A stretch of 64,000 nucleotides of DNA, taken from the NCBI RefSeq assembly GCF_007753265.1, contig NZ_CP036349.1, positions 3,443,363-3,507,362 on the forward strand. Direction: 5' to 3'. Position numbers and translations under genes: made by a program. The notes beneath the pieces were generated by a model. The model was not told where the DNA came from and made no database searches. It worked only from the letters and a program-made list of their open reading frames with translations. Of the stretch, positions 8,195-23,100 are shown piece by piece (position 1 is the first letter of the stretch; every line of letters starts with the position of its first letter). The DNA comes from Botrimarina mediterranea. Its GTDB lineage: Bacteria; Planctomycetota; Planctomycetia; Pirellulales; Lacipirellulaceae.

Positions 8195-11100
8195 TGCTCG
8201 TCTCCAAAGAGCATGGGGGCGACATACTCGCCGCCAACCCAGTGACCAGTGTAGCCGGCAGTCGCAGATGAACCGACTACAAAAGTCCTGAACGCCAAAC
8301 GCTTTGCAAAGCTTTGCCCTAGACTTGAGTTGAAGCTGCGTGAGATCAGCAAGCCGCTGTTCCACCCGGAATTGCCAAACCCCCTCATTGCCGATGGGAC
8401 TGAATTGTCAAATGAACGTTGCATTATGAATAAATGCTCAAAAGTTTGTCCGCTTGCCCCTCCCCTGCTGGCCCTGACAGCATCGAAATTCCTGTTGTCA
8501 AAAAAGAAGCGTTCGAGTGCAGATGGCTCGCGTGTTAGGTAGTTTCCACTTACGCCACCCTTGTACTGCACCCAAGCCTCAGAAAGGTCGCTTCGTGAGA
8601 ATCTCCCTGCATTTACTTTCCTAAACTGCTGCCAACTCAGTTCGTTAGCAGCTCTGGGACCTGGCAGCAGCGCCTTCCCTACTTGCCCTCCCGCCAGCAT
8701 GCCTCCGATCAAATCGTATCCAACTTCCGCATAATCACCAACCGCACTGCTGCCCGACAGTGAAGCCGCAGAATAGTTGACGAAGCTCCCGCCGATCGAG
8801 GACACATTGCCCCCATTGTAACCTTGGCGCAGACCAGCCTGAAACTGATCCGTCAGGAACACTATCGCGCCTCCCGTAAGGGGGGTAATGGTCCCGCCGG
8901 TCATCGCAGTTGCGTACGTAAGAATCCCCAATGGGACTGCGGCGCCGACCGCCCTTGCGATGCCGCCGAAATTGTCGGTCATGAAAACCGACTCTGGCAG
9001 GTCAGGACTGTATGGGGCCATGGCGTAAGTTGCGACGTCGGACCCAAAGTACTGGCCAAGGATCCTACTCTTGGCCGAAGCCCTCGCGCTAGCTCTCGAT
9101 GCCGTGAGGTAGTCGATGTAGCTTTCGGTGTTAGCTATTCTTTCGCTGACACTTGGCCCATACGTTGGGACACCGCCATGCGTTCCGCCACTCGGCCGCT
9201 CCCTGACAATTTGATTTGATTGGTAGGGTAGGAATCGCCGAAGATGTTCAGCCGTCCCCTTTAAGGATGCTACTTCCCGATCGACACCAATCACTTCGGG
9301 TGAATACCCAGTGAGGAGGTTGGCATCGAGATACGAGTATGCCGGGATGGGGTTGAATGGAATAACTCCAAATGCGGAATACTCGTCGTTGAATGAGTGG
9401 TACTCAAAGCTAGCGAGTGAGAGTGAGTCTGCAAGAAAACTCTCAAATGAAATGCCGGCTAGATAATAATCACTCCAGATGCTGTTCCCGGCGAACCAGC
9501 TATCACTCGCGAAGTTGATATCATCCTCGTAGAGCCCCGTCGGGTCGCGACCGTTCACCGAGTCGCCACCCGCGTAGCGGTACAGGTTGGCGTCGCCCCC
9601 CGCAAACCCTGCCGGGTCCTCACTGATAAAGCGACCTTGGCTGGCGTCGTACCAGCGAGCCCGGTTGTAGTAGAGGTCGGCGTCGGCGTCCCACTCGCGG
9701 CCTGCGAAGGCGGCGTCGATCGCCAGCTCCCTCCGTAGGACGCTTGCGTTGTTGTCGTTGATGTCCTCCTTGTACGGGTCGATCTGCAGTTGGATTTCGC
9801 CGTAGGCGTCGTACTCCAGGTGGTTGATCAGGTCGTGGGTGTTTTGGAGCACGTCGCGGACGGTCCCGGCGTGGTCGGCGGCCGCCCAGAAGAGCTCGTT
9901 GACGGTTTGGCCGTCGTAGCCCCCGATGCGGAACACCTCGTCGAACAGGGCTGCGTCCACGCCCGGGCCGTTCTGGACGCGACGCTGGAAGTGGCTGTCG
10001 GAATTGGGGACGTCGCGTCCGTTCGTCACGTCCGTCCAGTCGCCGTCGAGAACCGCGGCGAGCTGGTCGCCGTTGTAGACGTAGTGCTCGACCGATTCGA
10101 GCTCTTGGTCGCCGACAAAGATCGCTTTGCGGGTACGGAGGTCGTCGGTGTTGTAGCGGTACTCAATCCGCTTCTGGACAACCCCACCGTCGCTGTCGCT
10201 GACAACCACTTCGATCAAGTGGTTCCGGTTGTCCCAGAAGTACTCGGTGTACTCCCCGGACTTGGAGCGTGTCTTGAGATTGCCCTCGTTGTCGTAGGTG
10301 TAGGCGTACTCGCTGTCGCTGGCGACTTGGTTGTGGGTCAGCGTCGACAGGTCCTGGCCGTTGTCCCCGCGGTTGCCGGCCGCGTCGAGGCTGTACGGCG
10401 TGTCGATGTCGGGGAGGTCGGTCTCGAGGTTGCGGCTGCCCGGCTTCAGGTCCGCGATCGTCCGTTCCCATTTCGACAGGCGCCCGGCCGTGTCGTAGGT
10501 GAACGTCTCGCTGCGGTCGAGCGACACGTTGGAGTAGCGCGCCGTCCCCTCGACAGCAGCGATACGCGAGGCGTTGTCGTACGCGTAGCTGTAGGTGGCG
10601 AACGCGCCGGTGTCATCGATACGAGCGTGCGTGATCGCGTCGAGGCGGCCGGCGGGGTCGTATCCGTAGTAGGTGCTGAAGTAGAAGTCGTTGTTGTTGT
10701 CGTTGACGCCGGTCGGGTTGATGTCGACGACCGAGAAATTGTCGTTCTTGTCGGCGCGGCGGACGACGCCCGTCATTCGGCCCGCCGCGTCGTAGGCGAA
10801 GTTGATTTCCTTCGCCTTCACCGTGGCGCCTGAAGTCACGACGTCTCTGCTCTCCGATAGACGCACAAGCCTGCCGAGCTTGTCGGTCGCGAACGTCGTC
10901 GTGGCGTAGTTGACGTTGACAAACTCGTTTGGCGGGTTGCTCTGCCTTGGCTCGTATGTGAGGACGTACTCGACCGCATTCAACTCTCCCGTCAGGAGTT
11001 GGGGGATTTGGTCCTGATTGTAGGTTTGGCGAGCCTCGGGGCCGATGCGTCCTCCGTTCGGGTTGTAGTTGTACCGGCCCGTGACACGATCGAGGTCGTC

Positions 11101-14100
11101 GTAGGTGTAGGCGTCGTAGACAAGTGTGTTCCCGGAAGCGAGGGTGGCGTCCGATTGCGCTGCCGCCAAGACGCGGCCCAGCTTGTCGTACTGCCACTCA
11201 AGGGTGTCGGTGTGGACTCCGCCATCGGCTGTATACCAACGTTCGTACCGCAACCGATCAAGATTGTCGTACTCATACGTGACGACACGGCCGTTTCGAT
11301 CGGTGACTTTCTCGAGGTTGCCGCGGCTGTTGTACTCGTACGTGCGGTTGTTGACATAGACATTACCCGTCGTAGCGTTCTCGTCCGTGTCGAAATCTCC
11401 CTGGATCTCCTTGGAGACCCGGCGAAGATTGTCGTACCGGTAGGAAGTCCTGTTGCCGTTCGGGTCGATCACTTGGGTCTGGTCGCCGAGCGCATTGTAC
11501 TTGTAGACCGTGGCGATGCCCAACGAGGCGGCACGCTCCTCGATGACCTGGCCGAAGGTGTTGTACTGGTAGTCGGTCTGCTCGCCCTCCCCGTTGACGT
11601 AGGCCGTCATGTTGCCGGCCTCGTCGTACTCGTATTTTTCCTCCAAAGGACTGGAGTCGGAGTCGAACGGTTTGGGGTCCGCTGCGACCGTCTTGACGAG
11701 GCGGTAGAGCGCGTCGTAAGTGTGAGTTGTCGCGATCCCGGTCGCGTCGACCTCCAGGACGACGTTGCCAACTGCGTCGTAGTGCGTCTCGGTTCTCGCC
11801 GCGACGCCTCCCTCCGCGGCGTCTTCGATCACAGCGGTCGGACGGTCGACGGCGTCGTACTCGTAGGCCGTGACGACTGAGCTGGTCGTTGAGGCGTCAT
11901 CAGCACGGATTATGTAGGTCTCCGACTTCAGGTTGCCGACGTCGTCGTACTCGTACACCGACGAGTGCATGCCCGTGAAGTCGGCGTTGGAGCCATCAAA
12001 CGGCGCCGCGAGGTGTTCCGCCGTGAGGCGGTTCAGGTAGTTGTAGGAGTAGTGAGTCGTGACCGTGGGAGATACCGCGTCGCTCCCTTCAACGAATGCC
12101 CCCGAAGTGCTGTCTTTGAGAACCGCCTCTTTCAGGGCGACTAGGTTTCCGGCCTTGTCGTACTCGTAGACGTTCCTGAGCTTATCCGCGGCGCTCTCGC
12201 TCGCGCCGTTGTTGAAGACCTCAACGGTCAAGCGATTCCGCTGGTCGTATGTGAACTCGTCGTAGCGGAACGCCGGGGCGGAGCCGGTGAGACCGCCAGT
12301 GCGGTAGTCGATTGTGACGACGTTCCCGTAACCGTCGTAATGGTTCCAGTGCTGCAAACGCTGCAAAGGCTCGTCGCCGTCTGGGTCGGCGTAGATCTCC
12401 TTGTAGACGCGGTTCAGCTCGTCATAGGCGTACTGCGTATCGGCGTTGTTGGCGTCGATGATCTTTGTTCGGTTGCCGTTATCGTCGTACTCGTATTTGG
12501 TGATCGCGTCTTGGCCATCGAGAAGCAACACCACTCCATTGATCACGTGTGTCCGTGGCGTCTGCTGCTCACGTAAACGGTTGAGCTCGTCGTAGGAGAA
12601 GTAGGTGGTGTAGCCCCGGGCGTCGGTCGACGCGACCATGTTGCCCACGTCGTCGTAATCGTACGTCTCGAAGGGGGCGACGCCGGCGCCGTCGGGCCCA
12701 TCGGGGTCGGCCCAGCTCTTGCGGGTCAGGCGGCCCCGCGCGTCGTAGAGCGAAGCAACCGCGACGCCGAAGGCGTCGATCGTCGCGACCAGTTGGCCCG
12801 CCTTGTCGAAGAGCGATTGACCCGTCGAGCCCAACGCGTCGGTGGTCGAGACGAGGCGGTTCCGGTCGTCGTAAACGAAAGTCGTCGTGTGGCCGTTCGG
12901 GTCGGTGGTCGAGATGACGTTCCCGACGGCGTCGTAGGCTATCTGGGTCTCGGGGCCGCTCGCCTGACCGCTGTCGGGGTCTGGCAAGACGGTCGTCACC
13001 AGTCGGCCGTATTCGTCGTAGCGATTCTCGGATCGGGCGCCACGTTCGTTCACCGTGTAGCGGACACGGCCCGCGCCGTCGTACTCGACCGAGGTCGTGG
13101 TCCCATCGGCGTAAGTCGTAGCCGTCGGACGGTTGAAGCTATCGTAGGTGAGCGTTGTAAATTCAAACGCTGTCGTGGTCAGGTTACCCGCGTTAGCCGG
13201 TTCCTGTACCCACGCATGCGGATCGTACCCGTTTTCGGCACGCAGCACCTCATCGGGCACGTTGTTATTGCCTGAACGTGTGTCGTAGACGATTGTCTCT
13301 GTCAAGTTCCCATCGGCGTCGTAGGCTCTGGTTTCAACGAATACCGGACGCATCGTCGCCGGTGTCCGCTGAAGAGACCCCGCGTCGAAGTCCCCGGCAT
13401 CCGACTCCGACAGCACCATCGTCCTGACGATGCGGCCGAGATCATCGTAGAAGAACTGGGTGATGTTCTCCTCGCCATCGATCGCCTCGATCAGCTCCCC
13501 CAGCACGTTGTACTTGTTACGAGTGACAACCTGGTGCTCCGTAATGCCGTAGCCGGCGTCGGAAACGGTTTTGACCAAGCGTCCTGCGGCGTCGTAAGTG
13601 AACTCGGTTGTGCGGCCTTCGGCGTCGGTTGTCGCCGCGACACGCCCTGCGCCGTCGTAGCGGATCGTCTCCGAGGCGCCGTCCGCGTAGACCGTGCGCA
13701 CCAGCCGGTTACGGCCGTCGTATTCGAAGTGGGTCTCGCGGCCTAGCTCGTCCCTCATCAGGGTGCGGTTGCCGACGCCATCGTACTCGTGCTCGACGAA
13801 GGTCTCTTCCGCGTACGTGACCTTGGTCACCAGGCCACGCCCGTCGTATTCGGTCAACGTCTCGCGGCCGAGGGTGTCGGTTACCCCTAAGAGCCGACCG
13901 CTTTTGTCGTAAGAGTAGTTGGAGGCAAGGTCGTCGGACGCTCCTCCCTCTTGGATAGACTGACGCAGGCGGCCGAGCACGTCGTAGACCGAGGTCGAGA
14001 CGCGGCCCGAACCATCTGTAACCGAGAGTGGTTGTCCGGTGTGGTGATAGGAGATTATTTGGTTAACAATTCCCCCGGCGGTAACGCTTGTGACCTGCCC

Positions 14101-17100
14101 CGCCGCGTTGTAGGCGTAGGCTGTCGTGTGCTCGGCGTCGCCCACCGGGGCAGCAGCGTGCGAAACCTGGACCGGAGGGAATTCGACCAAGCCATCGAGG
14201 TAGCTCAGGTACCCATCGTAAACCGCGTACTCGCCAGAACTCCGCTGAGAGTAGCCGTCCCATGTTGCAGAGACCCGATACTGACCAGCTTCAAGATCCG
14301 TAACAGTCCAGACAGCCTGGTTGCTTGGCGAGGTGAAACCGATGCTGTCTCCTGCATATTGTGGTGTGCCATAGGCGTCCCACCCACCCGAGCCAACAAA
14401 CCGGAAAGGCGCGTTAAGATCGTCTTTGGACGCCTTCGCCGTGGAGAGATTGGTGTTGTCGATAATGTATGCTTCGACAACTCCGGACGGTAGCAGGTGT
14501 TCAACCCGGATCGCATCCGCCACTACTCCCCCGGCGCTGTCACTGGGCGTCAACACGACCGTGAGGCGTCCGTTGTCGACTTGTAGGGGAGCGGAAGTCA
14601 GCTCTTGCCAAATCACAGCCTCGGCGCTGCTGCTGTCGCCTCGGGCCGTGGTCTTGGTCGCCAACAATCCGGCCTCTGCACCGGACGTGTAGTAGGTGTA
14701 CTGAGTGCGGTTATTATCGGGGTCAACAACCGACTTCAAGCGGCCCACTCCATCGTAGTCGAAAGTAGTGATACGGTCGGTCCAGTCCGGGTCTGTCACC
14801 GTGGAAGAGCCGACACGCACCGTGTCGCCCTTGCTTACATACGTGTAATTTGTCAATGAGCCATCGAGTGTTCCACTAAGAAGGTTTCCGCTCGCGTCCT
14901 CGTACCGTTTCGACCGCACAGTCTCAAGCTCGCGATCCTGGAAGCCGCTAGCGTAGTAGGTGAATCGCTCAACCGCCCCGACTTCGTCGGTTGTCTTGGT
15001 TTGCAGGAACTCGGTGCCATCAATAACGCTGTCAAAGTCCGTATCTGACTGCCCGGAGGCGCCGGTGAATTCGACCCCCCACTCAGTTTCGGTGCGGGTA
15101 CGGTCGGGGTTGATCACGCGTGTGACCAGCCCGTCCTCGTTGTAGAAGTAAGTTGTCTCGGCGCCGTTGTCGTTACGGACGACCGTTTTGCCGTTGACCA
15201 GATCGTAGGTGTAGGTTTCGGACGATTCATCCCCGTCGTCGTCGATCTCGGTCCGCTTCTTGTAGACCCGACCGTTCAGGTAGTAGTCATACGATGTCTT
15301 GTCGCCGTTGGGCATCGTCGCCGAAGCCATCTTGGCGTGCCACCCCGCGGGGTCCCCCCCGGACGCGCCGTTCTGGTTGTCGTAGTAGGTGTAGACGTAC
15401 TCGATCTCCCCAGCCGTGATAAAGGCGTTCCCGTCACTGTCCTGTTGTGAGTCTGCAGGCGCCGTTATGCTAGTGAGCACCGTGCTGGTGACCGCAACGC
15501 CATCGTCGTTGAGCGTCTTCTGCACGTACCCGTAAGTCCACTCGCCGAGGAGCGTTGATACGCCGCCATCAACGGGAGCGTACTTCTCGATGCTATCGAT
15601 GTGCGTCCCGGCGTCGTAGCCAAAAACCAGCTTCCGGTCGTCGTCAGTCGTTCCGTTTTCCGACGTGTAGATGTCGTGGACGGCTACGATCACATCAGTG
15701 GAGGTGTTTGCGTACTTGACCCACACACCATCCCCGTTCAGGTCTTTCTTGTACGCCAGGCGGGCGTAGGGAGAGCGGTCGGCATCTCCACTGCTCGAGG
15801 CGACCACGTTGAACTCGACCTGGGAGCCATCGCGATCGGTATAGGTCAAGACGCCGTTGCCGTCGTCGAGGAGTTCGCCGAGGAGTTCGCTAGGCGATTC
15901 GTACTGCGTCCCGTTCCACTTGAAGAGATGCTCGACACCGTCCGAGGTGTACCAAATAAGGTTGTTCGATCCACTTTCTTGACGAATCAGGCGATCGCTG
16001 AACGAGTGCGTCCAGCCTATGCCGAGGCCGATATCGCGACTGGAACGCGAGAGGTAAGACCTGTTGAATTTTAAAGAAGCACCTGCATTTGGAAAAGCGA
16101 TGTCAGCACCGCCAACCCTTATCGCTCCCTCTGAGACTTGCGCTCCGCGGCTGCCTATCGCAGCTACCGAAGTTAAAACTGTAGGTGTAAGAGCCTTCGG
16201 GGAAATGCTTGCTGTCCATCCACCTAACACCCCAAGGCCATCTGAGTATGTGTTAGATACCGTGTAGCTATCAAATTGTTCGTCGGCATCAAACCGATCG
16301 ACGTAATGCACACGCACGCCATCTGCTCGCTTACCAACGAGCGATGCTCCCTCCCATGCGCCAACTGACAACGCCGGCGATTGGGTCAGTATTTCGACTT
16401 TCCGGAAAGTTGCCGCCGAGCCATTGTGGCTCAATGCGTCAGCTATGAATGTGCCAATTTCCTCTCCGATAACACTGTGTGACGAAACGGCTGTTCCGTT
16501 GAAAATCAAGCCCCCTCCGCCACTCAGCACCCCGCGCCCGTCATCGTTGCCTGCACCTGAAGCTGAAAAAAAGCCGATTAAGTAACCCTTATGGTTGCTA
16601 ACGTCTGCCGCCGTCATCGACGATATCGGCTTGAGGCTCCGCCAGACATCCCTCTGGAAGTTTGCCAGGGGGTAGGCTGTTGCGGTGTCAGGGTCTTGGT
16701 AAGGCTCTAGGTGAATAGAGGCGTTGTTGAAATCTGCTGTCGGGAAATCTGTGTAGCTCACGAGAAGGTACCCATCCGTATCAACCCGGGCTTCAATCTG
16801 CACCAAGTATGAGTCCCATTCCGTCGGTTGCAGGATGACGGCGCCTGTTTGCGGGCTTTCGAGAACGCCTTGGTGTAGTTTCTGTCCAGCATAAGCCCTC
16901 TTTAGCAAGTCAACGGTAGTTAGGCTGTCTACCGAAAAAACCTGCGATGCTGTCAATGAGGCGATGTTGGAGTTGTTCCAACTCGATAGTTCGGATAGCT
17001 CGGAATCGTTTAGCCCTGTAGCGATTCGGGTGAACAGCTCGGGCGAAGAAACGTACTCTATGCGTAGGTCTTTTGGTATGCCCCCTAGCTGCACAGCAGA

Positions 17101-20100
17101 TGAAACATCGTCGATCTCAGGTGAGAGATCCAGCAGCTCTTGCGAAGACGCGGCGAACACAACGCCCGGTACTGAATGGAAGACAGCCTGGGCTAGCGAG
17201 CCGATTGTTCGTCGGTCTCTTTGTGTGCTGCTTAGGTGGGTAGTGGTGGCGGCGTAGAGAAGTTCTGGCAGGTCGGCGGGGCTCGCTGCGGTGGTATCTC
17301 CAGCGGATGTGTTTGTCGTCGAGACGGAAGTGCGAGCCAACTCTACCGCGGCGTCTTGCCACTGCCACGAAGCTTGGCCAAGATCGAGTCCTATCGCCAC
17401 CAACGAGTCGGCACTAAGTCCTGTAATCGATTTGGCGCTCGGCGCGCTAGCAGCGCTGATGCCAGGGGCGTAAAACCTCACCTCCAGCATCTCGTCTTGC
17501 CTGGCCGTGAACTGAGCGCTGTCGGTACCGATGCCACCTACAATGACATAAACACTGCTCTGAGCTCCGTTGGAATAAGCCTGGTCATGCCCGGCCCATA
17601 TTTGTTTCTGTGCTATCTCTGGAGCGACATAGGTTGCGTCTACACGCGATTGTTGCGCATCATCAGAAATCACAAATTGCACCCGGTACGTGAGTGCTTC
17701 TTCCGCTGCTGCGTTCTCGATAATATCGAGGCCCTCTGGCACTTGATCCGCCGCTGGGAGCGGCGATGCAGCATCTGGCTCTAAGGCCGCTAGATTGTAT
17801 GGCCCCCAGCTGTTGGTGGGGGTGGGGAAATCCGATGCCGAGATGGCAGTCCATCCGACCGGTAGTACAGCTGTCTCTGTGCTGGAGAGTGCCCCGTTAT
17901 ATGGAACATCCGCTAGAGACTTCCCCGGCTGGCTGGCTGCTAACCACTCCAGCACCTCTTGCTCGAAGAACTCCAGCGGTGTGTCCGGCAGCAGCTTGAA
18001 TCCAAGCTGGCTGGTTGGGTTGAGATCTTCGGCGACGGTAGAATCGAGGTACTTTATTTCGTCAAAGAGTCCATTGCTGAAGCCATCACTTGCGAACAAA
18101 TCGTCGACTGGCAGGCTGATGCCTTGCTGGCGACTCTTGAACTTCCAGGACGGGTCCAAGTCAATGTAGTTGTCTCCGTTCGAATCGGCGTCAGCTGGGT
18201 TGTTGGTCTGCGAGTTGGTTGAGTCGAACCGCGGCAGATTCACCCGCACCCACGCGTGTTCGAAGGTTGCCGTATCCGTCGGTTCATACCCATCCACCGT
18301 AGCGCCAGGATCAAGCAGCTTTAGCAGCTCAAGCACTGCCGGGTACTCGTCGTCCCCGTCCTTCTTGGCGCCAACCCATGCAGCGGCTGTCTCGACAGGA
18401 ATCGACATCGTCCCTGTCACCAGCGTGGGCTCGTAGCGGTAGTAATTGACCGCCGTGTCGCTGAGCAGCTGGGTCAGCAGGGCGGCCTGATCCCACGGAC
18501 TGCCGGCGCCCGTCTCCTCAGTCGCCGTGGGGCCTTTCTTGATTCCGTTGTAGAGTTCTAGCTCAACGTTGTTGTAAACCTTGGCGAACTGTTCGGTAAC
18601 AAAGCGAAGCGGCTCATCGGCGTCAATCCGTTTTGTTGTGAGGTCGAATGTCGCGTCATCAAACCAGTCGCCCCATGAGTAAGCGGCTTCAAGATCGACT
18701 CCTGTGACAGGGTCGGGCGTTGAAAGGCTGACATACCAAACCGCACCGCCGGCGCCTGGAGCTGTCGACAAATCGGCCGTACCGATGAGGTCGTCTCTGC
18801 CGTCACGGTTCGCGTCGCCAACAAAAACCTTATCAATGAAACTCCCGCTAGCATCCCGGTGAGACCCACCAACGAATGCGAAGCTAAAGTCTTCGCCCTC
18901 CCAATCGAACATCTCCCACTGACCGGTACTCCCACTCTCGCGGCCGATTAGTTCGTCTCTGTCATCACCATCGAAATCGCCGACTAAGACATCTTGGAAT
19001 AGCCAGTTTGGGTCCTCTCCGGTGTCACGGAGAAGAAAGCGAGTGCTTTCTGAGAAACCAAACGTCCAATAGTTCGAGTTGTCGCGGAAGGCGATGTCGT
19101 CACGCCCGTCGCCGTTGAAGTCGCCGACACGCCACCTGTTGAACTGGCCGTCGGGCACAACCGCCCAGGGGCTGGGCCCCTCGTCTGTGCTGGCCCTATC
19201 GACGTAGATCGTCTTCGTCAATGCGTCGAAGGTGAGAACATCCAGACGTCCGTCGTTGTCAAAATCTCCCTCGATCGAGGCTGGGACGTACTCATAGGCG
19301 CCCGCGTCAGGGGTGGTGTCCCTATAGACCCCTCTTTGGTCTGTGCCGTTGACGGTTGTATTGCTTCCCGAGCGGACGGCCGGGCTTGTGTCGACGAGGA
19401 TCGCGTGAGTGGCCGTAGGCCCACCGTGGTCGCTGAGTTCAGAGAGGCCTATCTCGGCTATCGCTGGTGACGACAGCTCCGAAGCGGGGATAGTAATGTC
19501 GGTCGCTACCGTCGGGATGACCAGGTTGACTGCGTTCAGTGTCGCGGGACGCACAACGGAAAGTGGTGCCGACACTACCAAGTCGCGGTAGGACCCATCG
19601 CCGTTAGCGTTTGCTGCAATGATGCTGTTCGACAGGGTGGCGGTAGGCTGGCGTGGGTCGCTCTGCGCGTCGTAGATGATCGCGACGCCGGAGGTTGCGT
19701 TGCTAGCGTTTGATTTAACGGTGTTGTCGTATACCGTAATGCTGTCCAGCGTAAGTTCGTATGGGTTTAGAATCGACAGACCCGCCACGCTTGCGCTGTA
19801 CTGATTGGGCTCTCCCACCCCCGTGTCTTGTCCGGTGTTCTCAGCCCTGTTTCCAGAGAAAGTGGTGTTGGTGATGGAGACCGATCCGTCGATATCAAGC
19901 GTGGAGGATGAGCCCACTCCCCTCCCCGCAACAACACCGCCGCCGTATGGCGCGTAGGGTGACAAACCATCGGGGTTGAGCGAGGCCGTCGCTACGTTGT
20001 TGGAGATGGTCGAGTTAGCGATGGTGAGCGATTCGCTTGTTGAGGCGTCGCCGTCGGGTATGAACCGCACCCCACCAGAATGGGCTGCTGAGTTGCCGTC

Positions 20101-23100
20101 GATGGTGACTCTGTTAAGCGACAGAGACGAGCCCGTCGTGCTGTAGATCCCTCCGCCGGTGCGTTCTGCGTAGTTGCCCGTTACGACGACATCTTCTAGT
20201 GTTAGGTCACCGTAGCTGGTGATAGCGCCGCCGTGTTCTTGCGATGCGTACGCGCCCGTCAGTGTCACTCCTGATATGGATACGTTGACGCCGCCGATCA
20301 AAAAGACGCGAGCGCCGTTGTCAGCGCTCCCGTTCGCATCGATCGTGAGTGATTCGGCTCCCGGCCCTTCAATGCTGATGGGCTGAAAGATATGCAGGTA
20401 TGAGTTTGCTCCTTCGATCGCATCGGGGTCTAGCTCGATCCTCGCGCTGCTTCCGAACGACTCATCGAATCGGATCGTCGGGGTCCAGTCAGGGTCGGCC
20501 GTGGCCAAGTTGTTGATGTTGTTGTCGATCAGGAAGACCCGCAGCGCCTGGGCCTCCTCGATCGCCGCTCGGAGAGTTGTCTCCCGCCCGTAGGGGCGGT
20601 TGCCGGTGTCGGCGACGCCGTCGCCGAGGCCTGTCGAATCGGACCCGTCGCCGAGCGAATTGACGACGAAGACATCGGGGTAGATGAAGAGGTCTTGCAG
20701 GACAACTGTGCTTACGGTCGCGGGATCGCTCGTGTCCTGGATGTCGGCCAGAAGCTGGACCGTGCCGCCGTATTGCTCGTGCGGCACGAAGTCGACCGCG
20801 GACAGATCGTTAATAAGTACGCTACGTGTGCCTTCGAGCGTCTGTGCAGAGAATTCGCCGGCTTGCGGGTCGCTCACGCGGAGCGAGAGGCGGTACGTTC
20901 CGGTAGCAGATAGTGTGTCGTTAAGGTAGCTAGTGCTTAGACTGCGCGTCGCGCCCGCCGCTAAGTAGGTGAGTGGAATGTACTCAACGGCGCCGATGTC
21001 GGAGATGTAAGCCTTGTCTACCGCAGCGTCGTAGCGGAAGCGGCCCCATTGGTCGGTTGCTGGGGCAGAACTATCCCCCCCGTCTATCGCAGCGCTCCCT
21101 GGAAGCGGGGGATGCGCCGGAGTCGGCTCTCCGATAAGCTGCAGAGGGGCTAGTGTGCTGCTTGCAGCAGCATTGGTTGTTGTGCTCGTTAGCGTATTAG
21201 TTGCAACCGGGTGGCCTATGTTAACGCTGCCCAAGACGTTGTTATTACCGACTAGTTCCGAACCATAGTTGTACAGGTCGTAGCTGACGACCGCGCCATC
21301 GGTTCCGTTTCCGACGGAAATGGTATTTACAAGCGTTGTCGGGTAAGGTAGGTCATCAGATCCCCCGAGGAATAGTCCGTGGCCGCCGTTGTACGCGAAA
21401 GTGCTATTCGTTACGGAGAGGCTATGCCCTTCGCCGATTACAAGGCCATGCTCTCCGTTGGATGAAATCGTGCTGTTGGATATTGATAAAAAACCCGGGA
21501 CACCGACAACACCTGCTCCTTGGTTGTTGATCACCGCCGAGTGCTCTAGGGATAACACGTCCGACCACACGCCGTCACCGTAATCTGACCCTGAGGAGCC
21601 AACGTTTTTTATAACTGCCTCCCTGACTGTAAGGTTTGTGGAGTAGGCCTCTATGCCGATGTACCCGTCGCCCGTAATTGTCATCCCAGACAAGATGACA
21701 TCGGAGAATTCCTCTTGTATCCAGGAGTCGCCGTACATGTAAAAGGTGCGGCTGGCCTGTCCGCCGTCAATCGTTAGCTTGTTAGCCCCCGGCCCTAGAA
21801 TGGCAGTGTCTTTTGAAATAAACAGCGGTTCGACACCGTCGCCGCTTGCGGTTGGTTTTGTGAGCGTGACATGGGCATCTCCACCTTCGAATAGCGTGTC
21901 TGAGAAAGTTATCCCTCGTGATCCACCAATCTCTTCTGACCAAGCTAGTGCTTCTCTTAGGCTAAGGCCGTCGTCTCCTGGATCCAATGACCCGAAGTCA
22001 TCGTTGGCGATGTCAGATGAGTTGCTAACTTCAAGCGGGTAGGAGTATCCGGGGCCCGAGATATTGCTTACGTCGGTCCCGGCGGCGAGCTGCACTTCAG
22101 TGAGGCGCTGAACCGTCACCGGCGACTGCTGCAAATCCGCCGGTTGGAACGATTGCTGTTGTTGATCGAGGGCTATCGCCGTTTCGGCCGCCATGCCGGT
22201 CAACTTTATCTCGTTGAGCCCAAGGCCTCCGTCGATTTGAACCTGCGAGGCGGCGTAGGTTTCGCCTACCAGCTCGAACACATCGTCCCCCGCCCCGCCT
22301 TCGAGCGTGACGCTCGCCCCCGTGTGGTTCTCAATCGCGAGCGTGTCGTCGCCTCCCAGCCCGTGGAGGTAGACATCCGGCTGAGCCGACGGCACGTCCT
22401 CGTAGATCTTGATATTCGAGAACGTGCTGTTGCCGGTCCCGGTGGCGTCGTTGTCGGTAAACAGGTAGAGGTAGTTGAAAGTCCCAGTGGCGATGTCGCC
22501 TAGGCGGATGCGGTAGTGACGCACCCCCTCACCGACGACGTAGTCAACGGCGTCGGCGTCGGTCCAGGGGCTCGTGAGACTCTGCGTGCCGTGGAGCTTC
22601 ACCCGGATGTTGGAGTTATGCACCAGATTATCGTCGAGGGAGAAGCCGTGGACATCGCCTTCAACCGTGCTCTGGTAGTCGAACTCGATGATAGTGTCGG
22701 CCGTCACTTGCACGGGGGTGGGGAGCTGGATCGCCCGCCACATGTTGTTCTCGACGTAGAACGTCGCCCCGTCATCGCGCACTTCGTAGGCGGGGGTGTT
22801 CCCGCCGACCGAGGCGGTCTGCGATGTCACATTGTCGGTGATTAGCGAGGTGAAGTCGATCGTTTCCGGCTCCCCCTCGTAGACCCGGAAGTTGGAGCAC
22901 GCGCTATTCCCGATCCCCGTCGCGTCGCTGTCGTTAACGAAGTAGAGGTAGTCGAACGACCCGGTGTAGAAGTCGCCCATGCGGACGCGGTAGTGCCGCA
23001 CCCCGTCGCTCGTCGAGTAGTCCGTCGGCTCGGCGTTGCTGGACGAACCGCCGGTCTGCGTGCCGTAGAGCCGGATGTGGTTCGCTCCCACCGAGTTGAG

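Noticed and set aside
9790-14493. Long plus-strand frames opposite the RHS shell (for example 9790-10833 and 10999-11880)
   Set aside because: They are mirror frames of the repetitive YD-repeat coding sequence, Val/Asp/Arg-rich with no recognisable domain and no independent ribosome-binding site.
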